The position numbers and the translations under genes are program-made. The notes under the pieces are model-generated. The model searched no databases, was not told where the DNA came from, and saw only the letters and a list, made by a program, of their open reading frames with translations. DNA of 64,000 bases. Source: Chaunax sp. Z400. Lineage: Eukaryota > Chordata > Actinopteri > Lophiiformes > Chaunacidae. The stretch lies in contig CM075189.1 of assembly GCA_037577475.1 (NCBI GenBank), positions 18,577,839 through 18,641,838 of the forward strand. The letters are read 5' to 3'. This document shows positions 48,896 to 62,356 of this stretch, piece by piece (the stretch's first letter is position 1; each line of letters opens with the position of its first letter).

Positions 48896-51328
48896 TGTAA
48901 GAGGGAAGGTAAATTATTTTTTTTGTCAAGTTATTTCATTGTATACAAAGGCCTGCTTGATGCATATGTAAAACGTCACACTAAACACCAACGCTGCTGC
49001 GTTATACACCTCTTTTGTTTGGGGAATGCCAGCATGCCACCGTTGTTTTGTTCAGTGTAAATAAATGAAGGCAGCACAGAACAGGGTGTTCATTGCAGTG
49101 CTGTTGTGCAATAATCCACCCACCCCACCCCCTGACGCCTCTCTCTCAACCCAACCTGTCAAGGCAGATGGTCGCCTACCTGCAGCCAGGGTCTGCTCTG
49201 AGGTTTCCGCCTGTTTAAAGGCTGTTTTTTTTCTTGCCACTGTCACCACTTGCTTGCTCATACATGGGGGTTTTTTTGGTCACTATAAATTAAAGAGGAC
49301 GGTCTAGACCTGCTCTATTTTGAAACTGTCATGAGATAAAAAATGTTTGTGATTTGGTGCTATATAAAGGACTGACTTGACTTGAGGTCCACGGACGCAC
49401 AGGTTTAAAATGTTGCTATTATCTTTATGATAATGCTGTAGGAATGTGGTTTTTATTGCTAGAATCTATAGACTGTCAAAAAGTAATATTAGACATTTAT
49501 TATTCATTTATCTACAGTTTTATTTATATATTCTGTTGTTTCTATGAACCTAAGATTATGATAAAAAACCATTTCAAGCACCAAAACAATTTGTCCACAT
49601 TAGTAAAGCTATGTTTTCACAATAGATCTGAGTACTCAAAAAAAAATTGGAATTCAACATTTCCAGTTCTGAGTCGATTTATCTCTTTGCACGTTGGTCC
49701 AGGACAAAATGGGAGCCTCGTCTTACAGAAAACTGAGATTATGCTGTTAATTCTGATTAAAGCACTTGGGCATTAGGTTGGATACAAGTACAATAAAAGT
49801 TAAGAAGATGCAGTAGGCTATGTAAAAATCCATAAGACACCCAAGAGGGTTAAACATGGGCAAATGAAAAGCTACAGTCTTTTTATTATGGTGACAAAAC
49901 ATGTGCTTCATACTGTTGTTCTGAATCTATCTTCCTGTTTGTTGTTAAAGTGTGCCATATAAAAAACTAAATAATATTTTTATTAGGCATTTATTAGGCA
50001 TTTCACGAGTTTTGTGGGATTCAGAATCAAATCTTATGTTGATGCACATTGAGGCATAGCTCAGAGCAAAGTCTTATCATTTAAATTTAAGAGTTGGCTG
50101 ACAAGGTACTTGACATGATCTTGTCCCCCTAGGCTCTGAAACAGCTTACTTGAGGGCAAGTAAACCAACTAAACCAGTTGCCAAGAGACTAAATTAAACT
50201 ATTCCTCTGATATTATTGTGATGCAAGAGTGCTGCCATCAGTTTTATGAGCTGGTAGGATTTTGTTTCTGAGCTGCTGCTGACAGATGTGTCACAAGTTT
50301 TCACCTTTAAAAAGGTCTTTGATGTGAATGAAATTAAATGTTGTGAACAGTGTTGTGAGTGTTATGTTCCCATGTATATGAATCCTATAATGATGTGAAT
50401 AGAGATCGTTCTTATTAGCTGATGAACTCTCGGTGAGAAGAGTACATCATCCCCCCTCATTGCAAGGTGCTCTTTTGGTTAATACACCACTATTGTGAGG
50501 AAGAACAAAAAGCACACCTACACAAATATAGACAAACTAGAGAGAGGCTCAGCACTAGAGTGTCGCACTACAAAACCACAGCCATCACCTGTTTTAACAG
50601 CGTCATTAGGGTGCCATGTGTCAATAAACAGCATTAACCCAAATTAAAAACATGTTCTCTTTTTCATCATGGGTGTCCTGATAAGCTCAATACTGCACGG
50701 CATGTTTGCAAAGAAGCAGACACTATGTCACAGGCAGCGTTGAATGAACCGCCCATGTTGCCTGACTATCAGCGCTGGGGTTGAGAGCTACAGTATATTC
50801 ATCAGCCTGGTGTTAATTAATGCCTGCATGATTGAATGCAAGCAGGGACACGCGGGAGAGATAATCCACACCTACAGGTAGAACACTGGCACCACTCAAA
50901 GATAGGATGATTAATTCATTGTCTTCCACGTTAGAAACTGAAATCAAACATGGTGTATTGTTTGTGTCAAACACTTTGTTGAATAAAGCAAGAGTCATTT
51001 TGAGGGTAATTAGAAGCCTGTATCACATTTATGATATTTAGACGGCACCGTGACGCAATGTCCCTCTCAGTGGATTGGAGACAGGCGCACATATATGTTG
51101 TGCCTGACTCTGGGCTGTTTGATTATAACAGATTGTCAAGGAAGTTGGCTATTTGAAAGTGTGTGTCTGGAACACCAGCTTTGCGGTTAGGGTTAAATGG
51201 GATTGCTCCCTTTGAATCATTCTGAAGACCCACCGCAGCTGAGTCGGCAGGTTGTCCAGCTTGCTTTGAAGCGTATTATGTGCCTGAGATTGAACAGAAC
51301 TTGGGGCTTATCACATACACAAGCGCTC
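48896..51328. other. Non-coding sequence, no gene recognised
   Basis: AT-rich unique sequence. A tandem ATTAGGCATTT pair lies near 49984-50004. 50.56-51.3 kb is higher in complexity, but no element is assignable. Confidence 0.5.
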
Positions 51329-51363
51329 ACACACACACATATGCACACACACACACACACACA
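51329..51363. repeat. (CA)n microsatellite
   Basis: Interrupted CA repeats, with an ATATGC break in the middle. Confidence 0.95.
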
Positions 51364-51572
51364 GTGCATCTCCGGCACTGGTTAGATGGTAGGTGACAGT
51401 TTAGGCAACTCTCAAGGAAGGCGGCACTACTTAAACCAAATGAAGTCGTTGAGGAGTGGAGGGAGTCTGTCAATGTTATTTAAAGAACAGATAAAAACAA
51501 GTGACTAGGAATGCTTGAATCTATTATATTCATGGTCCTTCTAGAACTGTAGCAATAGTACAAGAGCAGGCT

Positions 51573-51604
51573 TCTATCTATCTAGCTATCTATCTATCTA
51601 TCTG
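51573..51604. repeat. (TATC)n microsatellite
   Basis: Tetranucleotide TATC units with one AGC interruption. No LINE 3' tail (AATAAAG...) precedes it, so it is not evidently retroelement-derived. Confidence 0.92.
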
Positions 51605-52229
51605 CATTTTCATATGAATTTCACGAGATCTGTTAGGAAGGTCAACAAATATGAGTGTAATATACTTATATAAAAAAGCATAAACAGCATCTGAATTTTT
51701 TGCATTAATATTTGTAAGATTTTAAATAGTCCGACTGGCACAGTTCGCCCCAAATGTCATGTCACTTCCACTCAGTTATAATTCTATAAATCAAGACACA
51801 TAGACAAAAAAATTAAAAATAAAATATTATTACAGTTCATCAGCAGACTTTTTTCCATTGAAGTCAAACATCCATAAATCTCTTTAAAAAAAACTGGCCA
51901 AGATGTGAAAGTAACCCAACTAACTCGGTCAGTATATTGCAAACAGGACCTGGTATTAGCGGTTTGGGTTCAGTACGCAGACATTAGGCAAAGCTCTTTC
52001 TAGTCCACAATTAATTTCTCCAGGTTTGTTATGTACAGTAGTGCAGAATAAAGCTTCTTTGATGGTCACCTGATGCAAATTCAGAACCTGATCAAAAGTG
52101 TGTACAAAATGAGAAAAGCCCTGTAATTTCTTTCCAGAAATTTAAAGATTACAAGCCATTGTGGTATGAAGGACAAGCCATTAGGCACCACCAGCCCACC
52201 AGACACACACACATACACACACCAGCATC
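51605..52229. other. Non-coding sequence, no gene recognised
   Basis: AT-rich unique sequence ending in a CA-rich stretch (about 52201-52222). Confidence 0.5.
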
Positions 52230-52480
52230 ACCCCTGTCTGTAGCTGTTTTACGCCACATGAGCTCCATCTGTATTCAAAACCCTCATTGGTGACATGTGG
52301 CCAGTTCATTATTGCTCTATTAAAAGCTGTGCGCGTGTCAAGGGGTCTCACGCTGTTCCATGGCAAATATGCATATTGTATTATGGCAGAGAGATTAAGA
52401 GCATCAAGCACAGTGACTTCTGTTAATGCCAGCCTCTCTTTGATTTTTTTCTTATTATGGCTTAATTGAGATTAGATCAT
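52230..52480. promoter_or_regulatory. Candidate conserved non-coding element
   Basis: A compact repeat-free block with ATATGCATATTG (POU-like, about 52367-52378), TTCATTATTGC and CTTAATTGAGATTAG. The surrounding sequence is simple and CA-rich, which makes the block stand out. Regulatory function is a guess from composition. Confidence 0.28.
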
Positions 52481-55400
52481 ACACAAAGTGTCAGCTGATA
52501 CTTTAGGAGGGAGATGCCCCTCACATCAGCTACTTTTGACACAATAATTATTACTATTATTATTGAAGATGTTTCATTTGCACTTACTGCATGTCTTTAT
52601 CTGTATTTCTACTCATGCCTGGATGTATATGTTTTTGCCCTTAATATTTTTTAAACATTATTTCTCTTTTCCCCTCGACCCCGATCTTTGTGTAATGGTC
52701 AAAACCTCATCTACCATACAGACATCACAGACATAGGCAAGCAGCCTCACACATACTGAAACACTCTTGCATACATGGCCACAGAGCAAACAAACACGCA
52801 GCACCTTTATTTTCTCTCTGTTTCATCCCCCACCCTGGATTGTCTGTCAGCCTATTTTTGCCCTTGCCTGCTGTTACCTGAGGGGCAGCTGAGAGGTGGT
52901 AATGGACGACTGACTGAGGTCTGTCACTTCATGCTCTTTCACACAGGAGACTGTGAGTGGGAAAGTAATGGCCAGGCCTGGCAGATGTAGCAGTCACTTT
53001 TAATCAAGTGCACGGCTGTCACTCTGCCTGTATTGATCCCTGTGAAGTCCCAAGGCAACCCGCATTCGGACCATTTTCTACACCACAACAACTTTCCCCT
53101 CACCTTTCAAACAACTCCGTATGTGGTGGCATCTTGGCCAGGCTAACGATCATCCAGCTCTGCCACGAGAAACAGCAAGCACAGAAAATTAGATGAGACA
53201 GGGTCATTAGCCCTTCCATTATGTGTGTCACTCACAAATGTTTCCTTGTGATGTTAGACAGATATTTGCATGTAATTTGTGTGTTTGTTATTCCCATTAT
53301 GCATGAGTAAAACCTTCGATCTTCATTTAGTTTGGTTTCAAGGTTTGCAGGAAATATGGCCCAGCATGAGTAGACACCTTGAAACCATACTCTATTAAGA
53401 AAGCCAGGATTTAGCACCTGGATCTTTTTTTCTTTTCTTTTTTCTTTTTTTTTTTTTTTTTTTGCTCTGGCTTTATTGTTGATTTGCTGAGGCCACAAGG
53501 GCTGACAATTACAGGGTCATAACTCTGCGGGATGATGACGGATGAATTCTAATGGGGATTCGTCACCAATGGGGATAGGAAGGAGGTGGCAGGGATGAGT
53601 GCTAGAGGACTCATGGGAGATATGGGAATGAAGTATGTCATGAGCGCGCGCATGCACACACACAAGCACACACTCGTACAAATGCATAAACTCACAGAAA
53701 CACAGACATATGTAAGCAATAATTTCTACTGTAAATCTAAGCCATGTTCATGCTTAATAACCACTGAGATGTATATTAGCCACATTGCAAAGTACAGAAT
53801 GTCCACTATTACATGCAGGTCACTCATCTTTCCTGTGCAACACTAGCTTTTTCTCTATTTGTGTTCAAAAATCATGGCTGGTTGGAAGGAGAGCAGTTAC
53901 AGAATAATCTGCTCCACCATCCAGACACATGGTTGACTCCATGTGGTAAACCCAGTGACAGATGCTTAGAGTAAGAGTAAAATGAACGGTGTTAAGCAAT
54001 GACATGTGAAATAGAGGGCAGACTATCTAGCCCCCTGCATTGCAGATGCACTCCACTGCACCACCGTGGACAGACATCACTGAACAAGCCAGTGTGAAGA
54101 CACTCTGAGAGAATCTGGAAAAGCAGGATTTTTGTGTGACCCTGCATTAAAAGTAGAGAATACTGAACTCCAAGCCTGACACAGGGAGCAATATGTGATT
54201 TGAAGTGGATGGAAAATGTACTGAAAACCTTGAACAACAGAAGACATGAAAAGGAATGTAAAATGATACTAAAATCACATCAATATGACAACTAGTGGCT
54301 ATAAAGCATATCTCTTATGAAATGTAAATTTAATGTGCTGTTGTCAAAGAAGTTATGCAGCAACAAAAGTATGTTACGTTATAATATAGGTTTCTTAACA
54401 TTACAGTTATTCTCAACCTTGTATAGAACAGAATGATTTGACACTAATGATTTTTACTCCATTTAGATTAAACTGCAATAATTTCTGTGTGGAGAACAGA
54501 GTGCACTGGGAATAATTCAACAAGTAGCCACCAGTGGAACTTGCTGATGCAGTAAATTAATAGAAATCATTGACTGTGTGAGAATAAATTCATATAGGTA
54601 GAGAATGTCTAGCAGAACAAATATGCATACACAAATATGCATATTTTATATTTCAAAACTCACTTCAATCAGAGCAAGACAGATAAGACAACTTATTTTT
54701 GCAGTTTGTTCCCAATGTTTATTGTGATTGGATTTTTTTAAATGTCAGATCTTGATATGTAAAGCACATAACAGGAAATGTATGTTGTCTGCACAGCTCC
54801 AGCATAATGCAAGCCATCCTGGGCGACTTGAGAAGAATTCAGGATAACTGGGGTCTGTCTATGGGATTTACAAGTGAAGTAGCAACCCTTGCTTTCTGAC
54901 AACACAGTATTGCAGAATCCCCCTCAATCCCATTCATGGTGGAACACAGAATTTGCACTGCAGCTCACATATAGAGTCAGCAGGAAAAAAACAACAAATA
55001 GACATGCCTCTTCCAATGTCTTCTGTCTTTTCTGCAGGAAACAGACCGATGGCTCTATTAAAGCAGTAACACCATACACCCTGGGTAAAATAGCTGTCAG
55101 ATTTGTCACTTTCAAATGACATACCTATTAGGAGCTAATAAAACCCCTGAGCTAAGTTGAGCCAGCCAGCATATATCAAGGCTATGATTCAACAGAGGGA
55201 TGAGGTGAAAGTCTGAAGGATATTTCTTTTCTTTTGTGCAGGTTTTTGTTTGCCTTTTCAGCCCTTGTCAACTTGGACAATGCAGTTGCCTGAGAGCCTA
55301 ATCGATGCTGCAAATGTCAAAGACTGGTTATGATTGCATGAGGGTAAAACATGACTCTCACAGTGGTGTTATCTGCCGGACAAAGACATTGACAGCTGAT

Positions 55401-57937
55401 GCCCAGCCCTGGTTTTAGAGCCAGCATCTACAGGCTTTATCTTCTAGTCTCCACATCCATTGCCAATAATCCACCCTAATTTAAAAGATGTTAATCAGGA
55501 AATTCTCTCTGTGCTGGCTGCCTCTCTGTGTCAACTTGCATTTATAATGGCAAGGGGTTGTCAATCAGTGGCAGGTATTTTAGCATGCAATTTGGCAAGT
55601 GTCAGATTTGCAGTTTTAGAGCTTGTAGTTACTGGTCAGAATTGCTTTAATTTGGGGGAAAAAGTACAATTATGTTTTCTCTGTTATCTTCTTCTTCTGT
55701 TGAATTTGTGAACATATACAGAGTCATTACTGTTCAGGGAGCATGAATAGTGTTGATTGCAGTGTCGTGTACTTAAGACAGAAAAACTCATAGTCACATA
55801 GCTACACATGAACTGGACCTTAATTGGCCCTGCACTCACAAGAGAGTTATATTTTTGAAATGCATTGTGTATTGAAAACCAAAAGTGAACTCCCAAGCCT
55901 TCAATGTTGTGACGTAGCTTTCAATATATAATTGCCGATTTTATCACTGCAATGAAAGTAGATTGGTCACAGTACACTGTCCTCCCCAAAGCTAATAAAA
56001 TTTCAGTGGCGTTGAAATTGTAATGGGACAAAATAAATTTCATCAATCAATACATTGATTTGCAATCATACAATGATGGCACACTAGAGCATAAAATCCT
56101 TAATGTGCTAAAGGATGAGGACATGACTGAATGGACCTTGAAAAGACTGGATCCGCACTTAGCATTTGGTTTTATTATACTGTATCTACTTTCCATAATT
56201 TCAACTTCCCATTTACAAAGCAGTCTTTGTCACCATCAACCTCACTGTTGGCCTGAGGAGGCTCATGGGGGGAAGAATTGATTATTTTAGCTGTTAGTGA
56301 CCTGTTTTACCAGGAGGGCGTAGCATCCGCCCAGTGGCCCACAGAGTAGTTAACTCAACCAACTACTGTAGTAGCATTCATTAGTGCAGTAACAAGAAGA
56401 AGAACTCTGGTGGCACAACTAGCTTTGACCTAATCAAGCTATTTATATAGGCTAGTGCAAAACATCAAATCACAAGTTTACCTCAAAGGACTCACAACAA
56501 CCTCTATCCTTAGACCCTCTGTCTGCTACTTTGATAGAATTTGCTCATTACGAGGCAGCACCTCATAGTAACATGCACAGTGAACAGTTGAGTCATAAAT
56601 GAAGTTAATCTCATTAAAAGTGGCCATTACTGTGTTGAAAAAACACACCTTCATGTAACTAGCACGAGTTACCACTGGCCTCATTGGAATGAATCTGGAT
56701 AAGGAAGAATCATTATAGAAATAAGTATCGAAAACACTTGAAATCCACTCCTACCTGTGTTTAATAAGTCTTAATTTCAAAAGTGAATGGCTGAGTACTT
56801 GACTGACAGCATTAGGGATAGACGTATGTTGGGTTTACACAGCATTTCAGAGTAAACTGCAGTACTTTCAACATATTGTTTATTGGTTCTACTCATTTGT
56901 TAGGTTTGAATCCCAACCATAGGGGCACATAGGGTTACCATTGTCCGTCCGTCCATACTGTACATCCATACAACAGCTTTGGTAGAGGATATGGTCTATA
57001 CTCAACTCCTGAAACAGAATTTAATGAAATTTCACACATGCTTTGTTGGGCACGAAGGGTGTGCATTTCATAACTGGTTTGTTCATTTTTGCTTCTTTTT
57101 TTTTCATTTTTAGGCACATTTGAACTTATGCAATTTCCCTGTCATTCAGCTGCTATTATTCTGCTACAACAGAGGTTATGGTCCGTCCGCACCAGCACAA
57201 ATTTTTACATTTTTACATTAGCGGGGGCATCTGTGTCCTTGGATACAAATATTCTAATTTTGACTCCATGAAGTTAAAACCATTTAAACTGTGTTGGAAT
57301 TATTTTATTCAAATTATCATTCATCATTTATTTCATGCCGACCTCATATGTTATTGTATTTGTTCAAATCTACTTTCAAGTAGCACACAGGAACCATGTC
57401 TTAGGATTGCCAAATACAAGGAAACAACATCCATTCCCTTCTATCTATCCCAGACGTTCAGTGCATAGGAGATAACAAACAGCCTATTGCTATCCATCTC
57501 TTCCTGTACTGGAGGGACTCCAGGTGATAAATTCAACTCTTACTAAAGCCCAATGGCAAGACACCAAGCACATGTTGTCCCAGAACAAATGCTTTTAAAG
57601 TGCATATTGTTGAGCTTTTATTGCTGTGTTCAGTTTCTGATGCCTGCCTCAATCACAAGAAAGTCACATTATCATCTGTCATTGCATTCGCTAGACATCA
57701 GGCTGGCTGATTTGCCTTGCCCGACATTGTCAACGAAATGAAACTGCAAAAAAGACCGGGTGTATGATTTGGACCTTGGTCCAGGAGAGGTTTCACACCT
57801 GCAACTTTGGTCCCGATCAAACTGAAGAGTTTGAAAGGTCAGACTAACGAGGTCAGTGTGAAAGATTTTGGGTTTTGAATGTCAAGAGGATTTTTTGTAA
57901 AGCCATGAATTATTCTGTAAAGGCATTCATGTGTGGG
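52481..57937. other. Non-coding sequence, no gene recognised
   Basis: About 5.4 kb of unique sequence. It holds a T-rich tract at 53424-53463 and CA runs near 53655-53675. At 55.2-55.45 kb a repeat-free block could be regulatory. Open frames are all below 100 codons, unrecognised and overlapping. Confidence 0.5.
53424..53463. repeat. T-rich low-complexity tract
   Basis: Forty bases of T with occasional C. It could be the reverse complement of a retroelement poly-A tail, but no body or target duplication is visible. Confidence 0.85.
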
Positions 57938-57994
57938 ATTGTAGGAGCAAATAGTAAAAAAATAAATAAATAAATTACTATTTGCTCCTACAAT
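57938..57994. repeat. 20-bp perfect inverted repeat
   Basis: ATTGTAGGAGCAAATAGTAA (57938-57957) pairs perfectly with TTACTATTTGCTCCTACAAT (57975-57994) around a 17-base AAAT-rich loop. There is no G:U pair or mismatch. The stem does not extend outward. It resembles a recent template-switch or a very short transposon-like hairpin rather than a microRNA precursor. Confidence 0.85.
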
Positions 57995-59607
57995 GTCAAG
58001 AGATGCTCACAAGTCAGTCTTTGCAAGTCCTTACGTCCTTAAGTTCCTATGGGTTGATGACCATTCAACCACTGTATGCCATCTGCTTGGAACGCAGCCA
58101 TATCTAAATAATTTAAAGTATGTACTGCATTATAATCACCCCTTTTATTGGAAGTAGCAGCACTGATTAGACATTTGGTATAGGTTCAGTTTAGTCAAGC
58201 TGTTAAAATGCAGTATGAAAACAACACATAACGGAAGCCTTCCTTCAAGCTAATTACTGTATTTTGCCTGGTACGTTGGAGTTACAGCTACAGTTTACCT
58301 AAAGAAGAAAGGACTCACTTGTCTGTTGCTTAATTTAAATATAGCTGACATTTTCATGTATAGCTACACATGTGGTATTTCTCATATGCCAGAATATAAT
58401 GGCCGCAGAAAGTGGGATTTGTCCATTTAGTCATGGACAAGCCAGCACTGCATGAGAACAAGTGCAGGGGGGGAACAAACACTCAGCTTTTGCTGAATAT
58501 TTTTTAAAAGATAACTATAGAAGCTGATGCTGAGCTTAACATGTTTGCTAACCATTTCTGTAATTTAATTTGTTGGGTATTAGCAGCACTTTTCTGTAAT
58601 GTGTTGTATTTGCAGTGCATTCATGTGGCTGTGTTGTGTATTTGGAGAGCATTTCATAAATTCAATTTATTGTCAAATGGATGAAGATATTGTCTTGATA
58701 TGCTTGTGTTTTGTCTATTTGCATGTGTTTTGTTAAGTTACAGTGCATTGCGCATTCTCTGCCATCATACAAATGGCATAACAGCTGCTTGCTGTGGTGT
58801 TGTTATTGCAGTCAACTGTTGCCATGGGCACCAGAAGCACATGGTTATTCATGATAATCAAAAAGGGAGCAACATTCAGCCCGTCAGACATTTACTCACT
58901 GTTAATACACAAAAAAAATAAATGTAGAATGTTCACAATCTCAAGTCTTTTCCGGGATGAATCACAAGTTAAGTCTTCAGTCATGTTAGATGCAAGTCAA
59001 AGAGATTCGAACAAGCAAACTTCGTGATTAGTCCTGATCTCTGTAACATGTTGTTTTTACATTTGGGTTTTACATGGATTAAACCGATGAGATATGTGAC
59101 CAGAAAATGTGTTAAATCAGGAGTGTTATACAAGACAGTAGTTGCATGTATAGTTACTTTTGGACAGAATCAGGGTAGTTATTTGCATGCAGTCTTTATG
59201 CTAAGCAAAGCAGACCAATTGCTAGCTGTAGCCTCATACTGAACAGCAATATATGAGAGCGGCATCTTCCAATCTGATTACTGGAAAGAAAGTTTATTCT
59301 CCAAAATTTCAAATTCTTATCCTTATCTTATCCTCACTTGAAATGGATGAACTTATCTATTTTGGAGAGCACAGGACAGGATAACTTGGACTTGCTATGA
59401 GTTAAAATATTAACAGCTCAATTCAAAATGCTTAGTACGGTTTTACTATGGCTGTAGTATGCTCAGCCACCCATGAGCTTTTACACACAAGCGTGTCTAG
59501 CTGTTGGATGCTTTAAATCCACTAAACATCTGCCTGATGTCTTGCTGAACAGACCATAGACCACCATCCTGCCTCACACTCTCAGGGGACCTCTGGACAC
59601 CTGTGAC

Positions 59608-59637
59608 AGACACACACACACACACACACTCACACAG
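59608..59637. repeat. CA-rich tract
   Basis: ACAC repeats broken by CTCAC. Confidence 0.9.
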
Positions 59638-59907
59638 ACACGGACTCTTACTTCCCCACCCTTCCACCACATAAATAATGCATCATCAGACAGTCGGCGT
59701 TGAGTTAATGAGTCAATTGCTGAGAGAGCTTGAGAGACACCCGTGCTCTGTGATGGTTACACCAAGCCGTCCCCTCGCTCAGGCTGTACTCACCACCAGA
59801 TGTCCAACGTAGGGGTTGATGAATTATAGGTCATCCCTCTCTGCTGCAGTGGCACCACATAAGGAGGAAAGAGCATGTGGTTTGGCCCATGTGCTTATAC
59901 ACATCTT

Positions 59908-59934
59908 TGTGTATGTGTGTGTGTGTGTGTGTGC
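59908..59934. repeat. (TG)n microsatellite
   Basis: About twelve TG units, ending in TGCACAC. Confidence 0.95.
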
Positions 59935-60976
59935 ACACTATAAGGAAAGGTTGTGATCTTTCAAGTTTGATGCTTCCTGGGAAATTTGCCTCTGCAGCCT
60001 TAGCTTATGTTCTGTAAGTATGTGAGGAAATGTGAGGAAAATACAGTTGTTGTGAAGAGATAAGTACTAAAATACAATCTGCCTCTGAGCATGCAAATGA
60101 GGAGATACGTGCATGAAAAATGCTTATGAAAGCAGATTTAAATAATTGTTTACACATGCATGTGCAAACAAATGCTGGAGTGTGAATATGTGATTATATT
60201 AATTTTGTGTGTTGGTGCAGTGCAGTTTTCTCCTATCTTTGATGAATCTCTCTCCCTCTCTCTTCATTCTGCATAACTCAAGTTATCCAGATCATGATGG
60301 TCATGTTTGCCCTTCTAATTTTTGGGTCAGTGATTACGCTACTCAGTGACTCATTCTCTCTTCAACCACAATTTGAAAAGCATCATCAACCATCTATGAT
60401 CCCATAGCATGGCAACAAAACAAAGCGCAGTGCAGTGTACAGCAAGAGTATTTAAAGTGTGACCAAAGCTCTCCAAGGTGACACTGGTGAAGTCACAATG
60501 AATAATCCTTCCAAAGTGAAATGTCTGCCTTTGCAGTTTAAGTGTGATACTACTGACGGTTGGGGCAGACTGTGAGGCCAAGTTGTAATTGGAGAGCTTG
60601 CGCCAGCTTATACTGCCGCAAGAAACTGTTTAACATATTTAAACTAAGTCGAGTGCTCTTAGCATTCTGTGGACAGATTTCATAACCATGGCTCATTGGG
60701 CAGTCACAGTGGGTTTCCAATAAGACTGTGCAATACCGTGAAAAATATGATCACAATGTTATTTTTTTCAATATTTATCTATATCCCTACTTGTCACAAC
60801 ATATAATTTTTTAATGCTGCCAATAATTTAAACAGTATAAAAAGGAGAAGCCTATGATTCCTAGTTGAGCTTAAGCATATAGTGCAACATAAAAAAAAAT
60901 AGAATAACATAATGTAAACATTTAATTGTAGACATATGCATTGGTTTAGGATATATTTTGTGACAAACGAATTAAA

Positions 60977-61090
60977 CAACATCTAGGGTGGGACGCGTGC
61001 CCCATGTACCGAGGTCACAGTCCTCCATGCTCGCTCTTTCTCCCTGTAATATCTTCAACTCTCCTATCAAATGAAGGCAACATCTAGGGT
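60977..61090 (+). mobile_element. Internally deleted SINE with exact 13-bp TSD
   Basis: CAACATCTAGGGT is repeated exactly at 60977-60989 and 61078-61090. Between them, 60990-61077 (88 bp) reads GGGACGCGTGCCCCATGTAC...GTCACAGTCCTC and then jumps to a CTCTTTCTCCCTGTAAT...CTCCTATCAAATGAAGG tail. This is the pattern of the common percomorph tRNA-derived SINE with the body around box B removed. The head before the GCGTGCCCC segment is also missing. The perfect duplication indicates a fairly recent insertion. Confidence 0.75.
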
Positions 61091-61189
61091 AAATATTCCA
61101 CTTTGCAAACATTATAGATCTGCCATAATAAAACAACAAAAACTAACTTCCCTTTTAACTTCTTAAAATAATGATGTGGTTGCTGGGAT
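61091..61189. other. Short AT-rich spacer
   Basis: AT-rich sequence between the SINE and the T-rich block. Nothing is recognised. Confidence 0.6.
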
Positions 61190-61540
61190 GCATCCAGAGC
61201 ATTTCTGTTTTTGTTTTCTTCCTGCCTTTTTTGCCCCAATTCGTTTCAACTGTCCCTTTTTAACCTTCTGTGTATATGCAGTAGTCTATGTGCTTTCTGT
61301 CTCTCAGTTGTCAGTGCATGTTGTTTCCTGTGTCTGTTCGCCAGTGTGTTTCTCTGGTGTTTCTGTGGTTTTCCCAGTCTTTGATTAGCCTCTAGATTTA
61401 TTTTTGGTGTTTCATTGGCTCAGTCTTGTGTTGTGATTATAATTTGTTGGACTAAGCCCTATTTCCCTGGACTTCAAGCCGCTTGCAGTTATTTGTTGTG
61501 CCTGCTTTTGTTAACCCCACCGGTAAGTTTATTAAATTTA
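61190..61540 (+). repeat. T-rich block, possible LTR or UTR remnant
   Basis: Strong T/C bias with TTTCTGT, CCTGTGTCTGTT and TTTCCCAGTC words resembles the solo LTR at 7571-8200 in style, though not clearly in sequence. No TG...CA ends or target duplications could be fixed, so an old LTR, a retroelement UTR or simple skew are all possible. Confidence 0.3.
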
Positions 61541-62317
61541 TCTGTAGTTCATTTCACTTTGTAGTTTGTCTTATGTCTCGTTTTTACTTTGGGGCTCTTT
61601 CCCTTTTTAATCATCCAGCTGGGTGTCAGGCACATTTCAAACAGCTGCTTTTAGAATGCACAGCTGTGGCCAGTTTGTGCAGATCCTCTGATTCATTATA
61701 ATAGAAAAAGTAATAAAAATGGTTTCCAGATTTGTTACTTGTGTTTACATTGTTCATTATTGTATAAGCTATAAATCCTAATAAATTGTAAAAGCATCAG
61801 TTAATGGAATTGGCGTGGCTTTCAGACATACCGCCAACAGTATGTCTAATGGATGTACCACACTCCTAACAATTAGTGGAGGATCTCGCCTGTAAGTATG
61901 CTATGCGCCAAACTGTCTGGCTCCCCCTGACAGACCTTTATGAGCTTTAGGTGCCAGGAAGTGTACATGTCTTTTACAACCGCTTCATCTATCTAGCTCC
62001 AGGCATCTGTATTCTCTGTTTTATTTCAGATCACCCACTCACATTTAAGATTAACCCTGACAAATTGCAAATATTTCATTATAGATAGCTCTACCAAAAT
62101 GATCGTTGCTGCCAAAATAATCAAGCCTTGGTTATCCATGCGTAAAAAAGATTGTGCTTCCTGTGACCTCCCTCTATCCCCTCTACAATTCCAAAGTGGC
62201 ACAAATTATTAGAAAATGTTAAGGGTTTTCTCCATACATCCAACATAATAACACACTATTTGAAGAGATAGATCTTAGTCAATAGAGATTTACTATGCCC
62301 CAAGATTTCATTATGCA
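61541..62317. other. Non-coding sequence, no gene recognised
   Basis: AT-rich unique sequence. No frame or element is recognised. Confidence 0.5.
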
Positions 62318-62356
62318 TAAGATATCCCTTTATTAGTCCCACAGTGGGGAAATTTA
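62318..62356 (-). mobile_element. LINE 3'-terminal stub
   Basis: On the minus strand the sequence reads AAATTTCCCCACTGTGGGAC then TAATAAAGGGATATCTT. This matches the TTCCCC-stem-loop, AATAAAG, TATC-type 3' end of teleost LINEs of the L2/Rex1-like kind. The body upstream (above about 62400) is not recognisable, and the tail merges into unrelated sequence. No reverse transcriptase remains. Confidence 0.55.

Larger units (their letters stand above)
57995..60976. other. Non-coding sequence, no gene recognised
   Basis: Unique sequence with CA and TG microsatellites (listed separately). An X-box-like GTTGCC-AT-GGGCAC lies at about 58818-58831. A poorly preserved repeat with AATACCGTGAAAAATATGATCAC lies near 60732-60754. 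About 60340-60600 is repeat-free and of higher complexity. No exon is recognised. Confidence 0.5.

Noticed and set aside
54044..54078. Possible REST/RE1 site (CACCACCGTGGACAG)
   Set aside because: The half-sites are present but the spacing is a few bases too long for the canonical site and too short for the usual alternative spacing.
61190..61540. Second solo LTR
   Set aside because: It is T-rich like the LTR at 7571-8200, but I could not fix TG...CA ends or a 5-bp duplication, so it is listed only as a possible remnant.
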